Counted from the stretch's first letter, positions 48,010-59,575 are shown. The stretch is DNA of 64,000 bases from Arctopsyche grandis (GCF_051622035.1 NC_135358.1:10471001-10535000); one strand, 5' to 3'. Program-made: numbers and translations. The notes: generated by a model not told the origin, from the sequence alone.

Positions 48010-48848
48010 TGTAGGAATCTCGTCATAGTCATCGTCATCGAAACATTCGAGAATATTCCGCAACAACAAACCACATTCCTTGCGGAACTCACATTCATCA
48101 AAGCAGTTACTGCGACGCAGAATACATTCCCGAAAACCAGACGTCGCACACCTGCAACCATTATATTAAACTCAAGCGGAACGCCCCTACCAGTCGAGTG
48201 GAACCAAAATGGTCGAAACACGCCGCCACCATTAAACTACATCGAGCGGAACGGCGCCAATCATTCCAGAAAATTCTACGCCTCGACAAAAGTGCATTCC
48301 TCGTTTACGCATCAACAACCACATGCGCTTACGCATCAACAACCACTTCCATCAAGCATTCCAGAAAATTCTACCCCTCGACAAAAGCAAATTCCTCTCG
48401 TACGCATCAACAAACCACCACCATCGATCAGGTGATTCCAGAAACACTATAAAAGGAGGTACAACCCAAACAACACCAGTCGACCCACAGCAGCAAGCGT
48501 CGACACACAGCAGCAGACCAGTCAACATACAGCTCCTGACCAGCCACCACTACACTACGCGGACTTGGAAGATCAACCAGCCGGACGAGCCAGCAACACA
48601 CTGCCGTATCCAGAGACCTTCCGAACATAGCCGAACAACGAGCCAGCAACACACTGCCGCATCCAGAGACCTTCTGAACATAGCTGAATGCCGAGCCAGC
48701 GACACTCTACCATATCCAGAGACCGCTGAACGACATACTTTTGCCCACAAATACCATACCTTTGTACAACCATAGGCAAACAATAAAACTAGCACAACAG
48801 TGTTTCGTTAGGCCGGGATACGGTCAACACACATGTACCCCGCCTACA
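48010..48848 (+). mobile_element. Solo LTR with perfect 4-bp target duplication
   Basis: The 839-bp unit begins TGTAGG and ends CCTACA, a perfect 6-bp terminal inverted repeat, and is flanked on both sides by GGTT (48006-48009 and 48849-48852). It has a TATAAAA box at 48448-48454 and an AATAAA signal at 48782-48787, the expected order for U3-R-U5. No internal domain or second LTR is adjacent, so this is most likely a recombination product. Its U3 half is a diverged copy of the LTRs at 56,174 and 58,323, but its 3' end is different. It lies in the shared upstream region of ATP13A1 and TMEM18, and could supply promoter or polyadenylation signals there; that is inference. Confidence 0.88.
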
Positions 48849-48852
48849 GGTT

Positions 48853-49406
48853 ATTCTACGCAATTTTGATAGCAATTGTTTGAAGCTAATTGTTTGAAAA
48901 TGCTTAAAACCATCTTGCTTTTATTACTGTATAAATATTCCACAAATTACAACGTGTAAAAGTGGGTGGGATTTTTGTTTCTCGATGGGTGGAATTTTCT
49001 AGTGCCAGATGTTCCGCGATCAAGATTTTAGTGTCGTGTGAGATCGTTTTATTAATTACCGAACCGTAAAAATGACAATTGTCAATTGCCACTGATATGT
49101 GATAACCAAGCAGCTCATGATTTAATTCCGAAAAACAGACATTTTTGTCGTTGACAGCTCTACAAACAAGTTTATATGATTCAGTCAGCCTTCGAACTGA
49201 ATTGTGTCACCTATAGTTGTACTGGCAATACCCTGATGTAAAATATTCACGATAGCAACATTGTTGATGACAGCCGGCCTCGAACAGTTGAGAGTTCGGC
49301 ATTGACAGTCTAGAGTGACGTGAGTTGATTGTTTATCGTCTGTGGTACAATCTTCTTGAATATTCGTCGAAAAGTACGATAAATCACCGGAGAGCTCTCT
49401 GGCGAT
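48853..49406. other. Upstream region of TMEM18
   Basis: Non-repetitive sequence between the solo LTR and the TMEM18 start. It should hold the TMEM18 promoter and 5' UTR, but I see no TATA box or initiator that I would commit to. An inverted pair GACAGCTCTACAAAC / ACAGTCTAGAG is too weak to report. Confidence 0.35.
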
Positions 49407-49418
49407 ATGCTATTCAAC

Positions 49419-52400
49419 ATGGAGTCTGATTTCGCAGAAGTGACCGATATTAATGGATTACTAACATATCTGCACAGCGTGAGTTCACCTGGTGGCCTTC
49501 ACCGTGACCCATCAATTATATTTTAATTAACTCACGACCAGTATTAGCAACTTCTTCGCGCATAATTATCTGCGCTTCCTAAACACCATTTGCATTAATA
49601 TTTCTGTCAATACCACGTTTGTTATTTCTACGTACATAATATAAATTTCAGCGATTCTGCTGTGACTTATTATTGTTATTTATATGAAGTTCACCCAAAT
49701 ATGTATATGTAGATGATGTGGATTTAGTATAGCATATCAAAAGTTAAATTGATTGTTTCAGACGTCACTACAATGACGTCCGTAGACTATGTGTCTAAAG
49801 TTCAAAATGCCGCCCCTTCTATAAATATTATTCAAATAAAAAAAATCATTATAATAATGTCAGATGTATATTTTAAATAACATTTTATTACCGTTTTGAT
49901 GAAAGTAATTTGGATGCACTCGCTTAGATCAGTTGAGGATGGCTGAGAATTGCCATTCTTGAATGGCAAATTACTTTAAAGCAAACGGAATATAGTGAAT
50001 TTCGATTTACAATTCCAATTACTTTTAATATATTTTCATCTTAGGTTTGCCGACCCGCAGTTCTCTACCGGTATTATTCTTTCTCTTTGTATACAAGCTT
50101 TCGGCGATTGATCTTTTGCCTCCTATCTTCTGTTTGCAGTTCAGATTTCTCTCATATAGTTGTTCCTGTGCGAGTAGTTGTATTCTTGGTTGTGCCTAAT
50201 TCCTCCTTGTACGATTTGATCAACATCAATTCTATGACCCAACAATATAAGAAACAACTTTCATGTCGGATGTTGACTTTCTTTCGACATGACAATTAAA
50301 GCTTGATTTCATGTTTCCTTACACATAGTATCCTTGCTGCCAAGATTAATCCTTTTGTAAGAATGACACGCCATCTTATTCGGTAATGGGAAATTGCCAA
50401 TTTATGCTTCAATCAATATATTCATGAATTTATAGTAGCAAAAATTTACAACATTGACAATTTTTATATATGCACAAATTATACAGTTTCAAAAATTGAA
50501 TATTATTATTTTTCATTCCTAATACATGTCCGATTACAAAACTTGTACATATAATATTATCATTGACCTTGTCTAGTATTTCCATAATATGTATATATTT
50601 TTCTAAATCGCATTTTAATTATTCATGAAATTTTCTTATGATATGAATAGCACTACATTGTATCTGATTGATTTGTTAAATAATTGAAGCGTTCAGCCTT
50701 CAATATAGGCCTATTGTTCAGCTTTCAGTATAGGGCACGGAAGGTGTGTTGACCGTATCCCGGCCTATTAAAACACGCTTGCGTTTTGAAGAGGATTGTT
50801 TTTTTTATGTTCAGTTTATACAAGAGTTATTGTATGTACGGATGAGCTAGTTGCTCACTTCAGAGAAGTGAGCTGGCTGAACTCCCGTGTGCAAATAAAG
50901 TCTTTGCCCGGGAGTCACGTGGTGCAGCTGCACTTAGGGGTTGTGTGCAAAGAATGTCGTTCGCGTTCCGGATCGTTACCCGTTTGGAATGTTCTCAACA
51001 ACTACGTGTCGTCGTTCTGCTTTATTGGTATTTATCACATACTAGCTGAACCCGGCATGCGTTGCAATGCCATAATAGCACATGCCATTCCCATTCCCGT
51101 TCCCGTTCTCGTTCCTGTTACCATTTGTCGGAAAAACGCAGGCAGCGAACACATTTTAAATTATTCAATTATTTGTTTATTTTACCCTAACAACGCATGT
51201 CGCGACGCGAAAACATTTGAAATTATTGCGTTGTAATTTTTTTTCACATTAAGCTCCCCGGACATGCATACAATAAATCCTGAAAGTTCCATCGTACAAT
51301 AACTCATGCAATTCCCGTTTCTCAATGCGTTTCGATACTAATGAGTCATAGCCATAGTCCCGTTTCTAATAAGTCATAGCAGTCTTACAAAAAATAAATA
51401 AACTATCATGCAGACTGTGTTGTATCTCATGAAACTGACCAATTCATCAACACGACAATCAAACAAGTCCAAATGCTCCTGTATCACGTTAAGGAACCGG
51501 AGAGTCTCTACAAGAGATGAGTTTCCAAAAGCAGACGTTCTCGGAACGATATGTTGGAAAAGTTGACTATGACGCAAAGCCCAAAATTTAAACTTCGATA
51601 AAATCGAAGCGAAATAACTAAAATACTAATACTCTCTGTGATAAACGGTAAAACAACAACGCACGACATATATCTTTATTCCACTGAGAATTTCATACCC
51701 AATAACAAAGCATTTTGAACCCTTTCCACCTACTTTTAAAACAAACTGTGAATGCAGATCAGTAAACGTGTATTAAATCGATAAAAAAACAGTTTTGTAA
51801 AATTTTAACATATATCCTTATTCGGCCGCACGCTTTGATTCCAAAGCTTTGAATGTTTTTTTATAATTAAGAAGTTAAAAATAGTCGTTATTTCTATTGA
51901 GAAATGAATATACTTTTAATTTACCTCAATCGAGCAAATTTCACCCAATTGTATGTGCATATCACAAGCATTCTTTTTCTATCAATAAATTGACCTGTAA
52001 CAAAGGTTAATAGTCTCAATGATACTTATTCGAATATGATTCTCTATGCTCCGATATATTTTGTGTATGTATGTACATATGTACATATGTGTGTGAATAA
52101 ATTTTATAGATACCTTTTTATAATCGATTTCAAAACTACATACATACATATGTATGTATATACATATTTTGTTTTAATGAAAAGTTATACATTTCAGATT
52201 GATTGGGCAGATCCATTATTTTTATGGCTTTTATCTTTCCATGTGATTATTACACTTACTAGTTTCAACACAAGAAATTATGGAAATTTCCAAATATTTT
52301 TATTTTTTATATTATGTAAGTATTACATATTTCAGTTGTGCAATACATGTATTTTATACATGTATATCAGATGAATTTAAAGTTCTTTTTTTCTTTCAGT

Positions 52401-52748
52401 ATTACTGGTATTTTTTTCTGAAAGTATTAACGAATACGCATCAAAGAATTGGACATCACTTTCACGACAGCAATATTTTGATAGCAGAGGTCTTTTCATA
52501 TCTATGGTATTTTCAATACCCATTCTATTAAACTGTATGATTATGGTGGTATGTTGAATTTTCTTTTTTGTATAAAAATTAGAGTATGTACATACATACG
52601 ACGTACATTTTAAAATGTAATTTATTTTTTATTTTAGGGTCGTTGGTTATATGAATCGACACAAATCGCCGAAAGCTTACGAAAAGCACAGTTGAAGAAA
52701 CAGTTACAAAGACAGAGTCAGCTAAAGGCAAAAGAGGCACAGCAATAA
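49419..52748 (+). CDS. TMEM18: Transmembrane protein 18 (TMEM18), four exons
   Basis: TMEM18 is a small, conserved three-helix protein of the nuclear envelope; its biochemical role is not settled. Exons are 49419-49478, 52198-52315, 52400-52548 and 52638-52748, with phases that join perfectly to 145 codons (human TMEM18 has 140). All junctions are GT-AG. Recognisable family segments are the start of helix 1 ([16 protein letters not shown]), the block NEYASKNW, and [18 protein letters not shown] in exon 3. These are followed by a third helix and a Lys/Gln-rich basic tail. An upstream in-frame ATG at 49407 would add four residues. Intron 1 is 2.7 kb and holds a Helitron-like repeat and an LTR fragment, while introns 2 and 3 are under 100 bp. 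The gene is divergent from ATP13A1, with about 2.3 kb between starts, most of the extra spacing being a solo LTR. Confidence 0.95.
51051..51335 (-). mobile_element. GGGAAC/CTAGT repeat in TMEM18 intron 1
   Basis: Inverted copy from ACTAGCTGAACCCGGCATGC through CCCGTTCCCGTTCTCG to GACATGCATACAATAAATCC. The opposite end is partly lost. Confidence 0.68.
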
Positions 52749-54971
52749 TAAAGTTGATATGGGTATTCCTAATTTTTATAACTAATACTACTTCACATCC
52801 AAATGCAATGTCTGTATTTTATAAATCCTTTATTATAACATTTAATTCCATACTTCGCAATTTATAAATATACATATGCAGTGAAATATAATTATTGATT
52901 GAAAAAAAAGTCCGTGTCTATGTTTGCATATGTATGTACAAAATCAATAATTTTCATTTTGTATTTTAAAATCATCAATGTACTCCGAACACCTTACGGC
53001 TACATTATTTTAGTTTTTATATGCCAAGATAGTTTATTTCTATAAATAAGTTTGAAATTTAGTATGCTTCAGCATTATCATATGTTTTCAAGTAAATCGA
53101 GTATTTATATTTTATTTATATTTTTCAATGCTTTCCGCTTTATATTTAAATTTACTTACATTTCGCGTATTGTAATTATTTGCGCGGTGAGTTTATTCAA
53201 ACGCTTTTTGTATATTTATATGCACAACTATTATATTCCTACATAAAAAGAAAAATTAGTTAAGATAGTTTTGATCTTTTTTTATCTAGCTTATAAAATT
53301 GTAATGCCACACCAAAACATCATTTATCAGTACATAATTATCCAAAAATGCCGCCAATTGTTATATGTAAATGTTTCCATTAATTTATATTTTACTAAAA
53401 ATATATAAATTCGATAGAATTTTAATTGTTACAATTTATTTTATTCATACAAAATTGAATATCATGATTTTTTTATACTATGACTTTTTCGAATAATCAG
53501 AATGTTGCATATATGTACTTCCATATGACTTTTATTTAGTATTTTAATAATTTGTATTAATTTTTAATGTTTATGATATCAGTGCATTTTGGAATTAATT
53601 TTAAATTCTGATAATAAATCTGTGATAATGGCGTTTGGTACTGAAATAAGTAGAAATCTCAACTAAATACAGGTTTAGTTCTCAACATATTTTGTTTTAC
53701 GGAATCGCATTATTGTACATCTGAGTCTATTTATAATTATGTAGTTAATATGTATGTATATATGATTTGTACTTAATTTGTTTGTTATCAGACAAATTTA
53801 GCGTATTTGTTTTGTTGACACAGCATTAGTAGTATATGTATATTTTGTAAAACGTAATTGCATGTGTGCTTAGTGTTGCACAGAGATCAGTTTCACACAA
53901 TGGCTTTCGTAGTAAAGTTTTGAAATGCAGTAGTGGATTTGACAAAAAAGCAAACTGATCTTAAAATAATTATTGCATTTGAATATGATAAATATTGTCC
54001 GTTATTTGAAAAATGACAATAATAAGCATTAAGCGAACAACGTCATTGATGAATTTATTCTGTCCACCCATTTGTTATTCTTATTTTACAAGTGCCGTTG
54101 AAAGAAATTGAAGTAGGTGATTTTGAGGTTAGTACTGTCGTTCTCCAAAAAAGAAAAACAATAAAATTACTAAGTAACGTAATTTTCAATAAACGTGTAC
54201 AAACATATATTGTATTGTATCTATGTCAATATGCCATATAACGTTTTGTTAAAACATTGATAAGAGACTGATTGTTGAAGTTTGGTTACCATGGCTGTAT
54301 TAAGAATATAATTAATTTTAAGATGTATGAATCACCATACAAAAAATAGTTTTGGAAATAAATTCTTGCTTTTTATTTCTATTTTTTTACTCCCTAAATG
54401 TTTTTGTAATTTGATTGTATTCCCAAATTTAAAACCTAAATCTAATTTACTATGAAGGATTACATAAGTGTAATAATCACATTTCTCACTGAAAAAAATC
54501 ACATTCGGATATGGCAGCAACGATTTCATTTATAAATTCCAAAGTTCCATCGACAATGACGAGAACAAAACGAATTAATGAAAAGTTTCTCTGAAGTTCT
54601 AAAGAATTATACCCCCTGTATGCCTACAAGAAAAAGAGTGGCGTAGAGATATACATACATACATACATAGATAATACCCATACTCTTTCCTATATAGGAA
54701 ACAAAGAAGTGCTTTTTGCACTTTCTCAATCAAAGAGTAATTTGCCTCATGTGGATTCCACATAATAACATTATTCTCTAGCTTGCTTCCAACAAGCGAG
54801 AAGTCAAGAATAAAAGAGCATGTCTTAAGACAATAAAGTGATTGTAGTACATTTTCGATGAATTTCGTAGTTGATTTTCTTTAATGACATCTCTTTGTGA
54901 ATTAAATGTTATTATGAAACTTTATAAAGATATTTTTAGAAGAATTGTGTTTTATTTATTTATTACTAGTT
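52749..54971. other. AT-rich region downstream of TMEM18
   Basis: An AATAAA overlaps the stop codon region (52747-52752) and others follow. No exon or repeat family recognised up to the LTR-like fragment. Confidence 0.45.
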
Positions 54972-55150
54972 TTATACCTGTGGCGGCTCGCTATACGACA
55001 TGGTCGAGTTTGGTCACCTTCCTGCGAGTGGGGACCAACTCGACGTGTGTTCAGAGTAGCTACCTCGCTCTGCCTTCAGCTGTCAAAAATAAAGCACGTG
55101 CATCAACATGTCAGTCGTCTCATTCGTTCATCCCCATATGCCCGTTGAAA
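54972..55150 (+). repeat. LTR-like fragment beginning TGTGGCGGCTCGC
   Basis: The segment reads TGTGGCGGCTCGCTATACGA, then passes an AATAAA-type signal near 55,089, and ends around CATTCGTTCATCCCC. The same sequence occurs in reverse at 59,343-59,523, and a short relative at 36,131-36,205. The TG start and poly(A) signal suggest an LTR, but I cannot see a matching partner or target duplication. Confidence 0.55.
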
Positions 55151-55199
55151 TTTCAACGAGTGGTTTCGGACGCAAATTGATACATGATTAAAAATAAAA

Positions 55200-55395
55200 T
55201 GACAATACGTATAGTAATAATTAATCGGAAGCGGAACTAAAACAGAAATCGGGAATCGGAACTGAAACAGAGATCGGTATCCAGAACTGAAATGAATCCA
55301 AAACCGGAAATGAAAAAGTAATTATGATCTAGAACTGAAAAAGAAATCGGGATTCGAAATTAAAACAGTAATAAGGATACGGAACTGAAACATCC
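55200..55395 (+). repeat. Degenerate tandem repeat based on CGGAACTGAAACAGAAATCG
   Basis: Four to five diverged copies of a unit of about 36-40 bp, followed by a GC-rich block (GCGGCCGCCGCCGCTCC, 55,410-55,465) unlike the surrounding sequence. Confidence 0.7.
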
Positions 55396-55569
55396 CGGCC
55401 ACCGCGCCCTTGCGGCCGCCGCCGCTCCTAAACGGCTGCCGCCGTTAGGCGGAAGCCGTCGCCCCAGGTTGAGTTGCCCTGACATATAAAATAATTATGT
55501 GAAATCCGCGATAGATATATATAATACAATAAAAAGTTACTTTTTCCATTAAAATACGAAAATTGAGGA

Positions 55570-55700
55570 CTTTTGAACATTTTGTCGCTTGAACCTTATT
55601 TTCGTGGACATTTTGTCGCGTGTACATTTTGTCAGTGCACTAATTGTCGGGTACATTGTGTCGTTGAACCTTTTGGAATTGAACCAATTGTCGCGTCCCC
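55570..55700 (+). repeat. Degenerate short repeat of ACATTTTGTCGC
   Basis: The phrases GAACATTTTGTCGC, GGACATTTTGTCGCG, GTACATTTTGTC, GTACATTGTGTCG and CAATTGTCGCG follow each other at about 20-25 bp spacing. Confidence 0.75.
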
Positions 55701-56173
55701 TAGCAGAATAGCCATAAGCGTCTCCACAGAAGAAGGAAGCTCGTTCAGCTTCCTTCGTAAGAATTCATAGAGGAGGGGCTGCAGAGATTAATGGGGATGT
55801 AATAGCTCGTTAACCATACCGGTGATCAAATGCAGGCAAAAATAGCATGCCTATGTACTATACTGGGAGGTCTGCAGCCCTGCAGCCCATATGGGCGGTA
55901 AAAATAGCATGCATTTGTACTATGGGGGATGAACGAATGCGTGCTTATGCACGCATAATCATGCGCACATGTATGTTTACTTGAGGTGTGCGTGCATTCG
56001 CACGGCACACCTCAGGTTTTGTTTCCTACCGCATGCGCGCTTTATGTGTTCATGCGTTGTTGTTAATTTTGTACTTGGTTATGTACAGTGTGGTTTTTTT
56101 ATTAGAACAGTGATGTGCGGTTGTTCTTGTGCGATATTCATGAACAACCGTCTCGTTCTCCGACGAAAAGGTC

Positions 56174-57108
56174 TGTAGGAATCTCGTCGTCGTCATCGTC
56201 ATCGAAACCTTCGAGAATATTCCGCAACAACAAACTACATTCCCGAAACCCAGACGACATGCACCTGCAGTCATTATATTAAACTCAGGCGGAACGCCCC
56301 TACCAGTCGAGTGGAACCAAAACGGTCGAAACACGCCGCCACCATTAAAATACATCGAGCGGAAAGGCGCCAAGCATTCCAGAAAATTCGACGCCTCGAC
56401 GAAAACAAAATTCCTCTCGTACGCGTCAATAACCACTTCCATCAAGCATTCCAGAAAATTCGACGCCTCGACGAAAACAAAATTCCTTTCGTACGCGTCA
56501 ATAACCACTTCCACCAAGCATTCCAAAAACACTATAAAAGGAGGTACAACCCAAACAACGCCAGTCGACCCACAGCAGCAAGAGTCGACCCACAGCAGCA
56601 AGAGTCGACCCACAACAGCAAGCGTCGACACACAGCACCAGACCAGTCGACCCACAGCAGCAAGCGTCGACACACAACAGCATACCAGTCAACATCCAGC
56701 TCCTGACCAGCCACCACTTCACTACGCGGACTTGGAAGAACAACCAGCCAGCAACACACTGCCGTATCCAGAGACTTGCTGAACATAGCCGAACAACGAG
56801 CCAGCAACACACTGCCGTATCCAGAGACTTGCTGAACATAGCCGAATGCCGAGCCAGCGACACTCTACCATATCCAGCGACTTGCCGAACATAGCTGAAT
56901 GCCGAGCCAGCGACACTCTACCATATCCAGAGACCGCTGAACGACAAACTTTTGCCAACAATTAATCATACTTGTGTATACGTGTTACTACCAAATAAAT
57001 ACCATATTCAACATAGCTGTATTTAATACCGAACACAGACGAACCTGTCTATAATACATGGCGGACTGGTGGTGAAGAAGACCTTCACAACAAGACTAGA
57101 TCCCCATA
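56174..57108 (+). repeat. 5' LTR
   Basis: Starts TGTAGGAATC and ends CCCCATA. It has a TATAAAA box at 56533-56539 and AATAAA at 56994-56999. It also contains short internal repeats: a 75-bp duplicated block near 56,380-56,520, GTCGACCCACAGCAGCAA repeated near 56,565-56,620, and four copies of a block naming TATCCAGAGACTTGCTGAAC or similar at 56,765-56,940. Confidence 0.92.
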
Positions 57109-57110
57109 AC

Positions 57111-57128
57111 TGGTGACCCCGACGTGAT
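57111..57128 (+). other. tRNA-Trp-type primer binding site
   Basis: The 18 bases TGGTGACCCCGACGTGAT are complementary to the 3' end of insect tRNA-Trp including its CCA. They begin two bases after the left LTR, the normal place for a minus-strand primer site. Confidence 0.88.
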
Positions 57129-57155
57129 CTACGCAACCTTCTGATCATCCAACAG

Positions 57156-57288
57156 CGCTGTCAACACATCGCTACCCCGCCTACATTGGTGACCCCATCT
57201 TTGAACCACACAACAGTGTTTCGTTAGGCCGGGATACGGTCAACACATCGTACCCCGCCTACATTGGTGACCCCATCTTTGAACTACG
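57156..57288 (+). repeat. Two captured LTR-end plus primer-site-like fragments
   Basis: The block CCCCGCCTACA followed by TTGGTGACCCCATCTTTGAA occurs twice in tandem (near 57,177 and 57,257). Between the copies lies the phrase GGCCGGGATACGGTCAACAC, which also stands near the 3' end of the solo LTR at 48,810. These look like U5 ends of the sister family carried inside this element. Confidence 0.8.
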
Positions 57289-57361
57289 CAGCCTTCATAG
57301 CAGTCAACAGCGCAGTCAACACGGCAGCCCACAGTGCAGCCTCCACAACAACCAACAGCCG

Positions 57362-57480
57362 CCACGACAGCAGTCAACAGCGCAGCCTACATAGCAGCCC
57401 ACATCGCAGCCTACATAGCAGCCCACATCGCAGCCTACATAGCAGCCCACAGCGCAGCCTACAAAGCAGCCAACAAACGC
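57362..57480 (+). repeat. 24-bp tandem repeat
   Basis: About four copies of a unit resembling CACATCGCAGCCTACATAGC plus AGCC. The unit is 24 bp, so one frame stays open and reads as an Ala/Ile/Tyr/His-rich stretch, but nothing else supports coding. A second short array based on CGCAACCGCAAGCTTC follows at 57,500-57,565. Confidence 0.85.
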
Positions 57481-57689
57481 CACGACAAGGCAACAGCCAG
57501 AAGCCTTCACGCAACCGCAAGCTTCGAGCAACCACAAGCTTCACGCAACCGCAAGCTTCAAGCAACAGCAAAACGCCTGCACAACAGCACCGTCCAGACC
57601 GACACAAACCTTCACTACCATTGTAACGACCGCAACAGTAACATGGTGTGAAAGTACATATGGACCAGCTACCAACACAACCCGCTGTT

Positions 57690-58050
57690 GAGTCAACCCA
57701 CTCCAGCACAACCGGCGAAACAAATCGCCACTGAGCCAACTAGCTCCAACACAACACAGCCGCTGCCGAGACAACTAACTCCAGCACAACCAACGAAGAC
57801 CAGCACTCAACGCACTTCGTCAACCAACGTTCTTCACGCAAGATCCGCTGTCGAGACAACTAACTCCAGCACAACCAACGAAGACCAGCACTCAACGCAC
57901 TTCGTCAAACAACGTTCTTCACGCAAGACCCGCTGCCGAGACAACTAACTCCAGCACAACCAACGAAGACCAGCACTCAACGCACTTCGTCAACCAACGT
58001 TCTTCACGCAAGACCCGCTGCCGAGACAACTAACTCCAGCACAACCAGTA
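57690..58050 (+). repeat. 85-bp tandem repeat inside the LTR element
   Basis: The phrase CCGCTGCCGAGACAACTAAC recurs near 57,760, 57,845 (variant), 57,930 and 58,018, spaced about 85 bp. Each unit also contains CAACGAAGACCAGCACTCAA and ACGTTCTTCACGC. The period is not a multiple of three, which argues against a protein-coding repeat. Confidence 0.85.
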
Positions 58051-58322
58051 AAACAGTCACGCGAATGACTCCACGCAGAACACAACAGCCTGCACAACAG
58101 CACCATCCAAGCCATCACAAACCTTCACTACCAACGCAGCTCGCCCAAAATAAGCAACCTGGTAGAGAACAAGACTTGGACCGGCATGCAACACAAGACC
58201 CGCTGTTGAGACAACTTTCTCCAGCACAACCGGACAAACAACGACGCCATCGAGTCAATAGACTCCAACACATCAAGATTCCCACAAAATCACACACATC
58301 GTTAACACTCACCGGAGAGCCA

Positions 58323-59257
58323 TGTAGGAATCTCGTCGTCGTCATCGTCATCGAAACCTTCGAGAATATTCCGCAACAACAAACTACATTCCCGAAACCC
58401 AGACGACATGCACCTGCAGTCATTATATTAAACTCAGGCGGAACGCCCCTACCAGTCGAGTGGAACCAAAACGGTCGAAACACGCCGCCACCATTAAAAT
58501 ACATCGAGCGGAAAGGCGCCAAGCATTCCAGAAAATTCGACGCCTCGACGAAAACAAAATTCCTCTCGTACGCGTCAATAACCACTTCCATCAAGCATTC
58601 CAGAAAATTCGACGCCTCGACGAAAACAAAATTCCTTTCGTACGCGTCAATAACCACTTCCACCAAGCATTCCAAAAACACTATAAAAGGAGGTACAACC
58701 CAAACAACGCCAGTCGACCCACAGCAGCAAGAGTCGACCCACAGCAGCAAGAGTCGACCCACAACAGCAAGCGTCGACACACAGCACCAGACCAGTCGAC
58801 CCACAGCAGCAAGCGTCGACACACAACAGCAGACCAGTCAACATCCAGCTCCTGACCAGCCACCACTTCACTACGCGGACTTGGAAGAACAACCAGCCAG
58901 CAACACACTGCCGTATCCAGAGACTTGCTGAACATAGCCGAACAACGAGCCAGCAACACACTGCCGTATCCAGAGACTTGCTGAACATAGCCGAATGCCG
59001 AGCCAGCGACACTCTACCATATCCAGCGACTTGCCGAACATAGCTGAATGCCGAGCCAGCGACACTCTACCATATCCAGAGACCGCTGAACGACAAACTT
59101 TTGCCAACAATTAATCATACTTGTGTATACGTGTTACTACCAAATAAATACCATATTCAACATAGCTGTATTTAATACCGAACACAGACGAACCTGTCTA
59201 TAATACATGGCGGACTGGTGGTGAAGAAGACCTTCACAACAAGACTAGATCCCCATA
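58323..59257 (+). repeat. 3' LTR
   Basis: Near-identical copy of the 5' LTR, with TATAAAA at 58682-58688, at the same offset (359 bp) as in the 5' copy. The purine-rich tract just upstream (CCGGAGAG) is short, so the polypurine tract is weak or diverged. Confidence 0.92.
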
Positions 59258-59342
59258 GGTCTCTTGGACTGTATTCGTCGGGGGGGTGGTGGCCTCATGT
59301 TGAGGGCTTTAAGGGTCAAATTCCGTGACCTTTAAAGCGGGC

Positions 59343-59575
59343 TTAGAAATGGGGGATGAACGAATGAGACGACTGGCATGTTAATGCACGTGTTTTATTT
59401 ATGACAGCTGAAGGCAGAGTGAGGTGGCTAGCTCCGAACATAATCGAGTTGGTCCCCACTCGCAGGAAGGTGACCAAACTCGACCATGTCGTATAGCGAG
59501 CCGCCACAGTACTATACTGGGATATATGACTAGACGAGCCGCCACTGCTACCTACACAGCCGTACATACAAATAC
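59343..59575 (-). repeat. Inverted copy of the TGTGGCGGCTCGC LTR-like repeat
   Basis: Reverse complement of the repeat at 54,972-55,150, including the cluster around ACATGGTCGAG and the end ATTCGTTCATCCCCC. The start is duplicated: a second GTGGCGGCTCG lies about 40 bp further out (59,535-59,546). It lies just right of the young LTR element, so the retrotransposon probably inserted into older repeat DNA. Confidence 0.55.

Larger units (their letters stand above)
56174..59257 (+). mobile_element. Young non-autonomous LTR retrotransposon without gag/pol
   Basis: Two 935-bp direct repeats (56174-57108 and 58323-59257) enclose a 1,214-bp interior. In a read-through comparison the repeats differ at one base (t at 56680 versus g at 58829). 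The flanking 4-bp target duplication is GGTC (56170-56173 and 59258-59261). A primer binding site matching tRNA-Trp starts two bases after the left LTR. The interior has no recognisable gag, protease, reverse transcriptase or integrase; it consists of tandem repeats and two captured LTR-end fragments. The primer type is that known for CsRn1-clade Ty3/gypsy elements, so such a relative may have mobilised it; that is inference. Long open frames inside (for example 58065-58931) are artefacts of low-complexity repeats and overlap both interior and LTR. Confidence 0.92.

Noticed and set aside
50738-50775. Another complete LTR in TMEM18 intron 1
   Set aside because: Only the phrase GTTGACCGTATCCCGGCCTA (the U5 end in reverse) is visible; no TATA box, opposite end or target duplication could be matched.
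57362-57480. Possible repetitive secreted or silk-like protein
   Set aside because: The open frame is explained by a 24-bp tandem repeat inside an LTR retrotransposon, with no start context, signal peptide or neighbours to support a gene.
58065-58931. 288-codon plus-strand open frame
   Set aside because: It starts in the tandem repeats and runs through the boundary of the 3' LTR. Its amino-acid content only mirrors the repeats, and the matching minus-strand frame is equally long.
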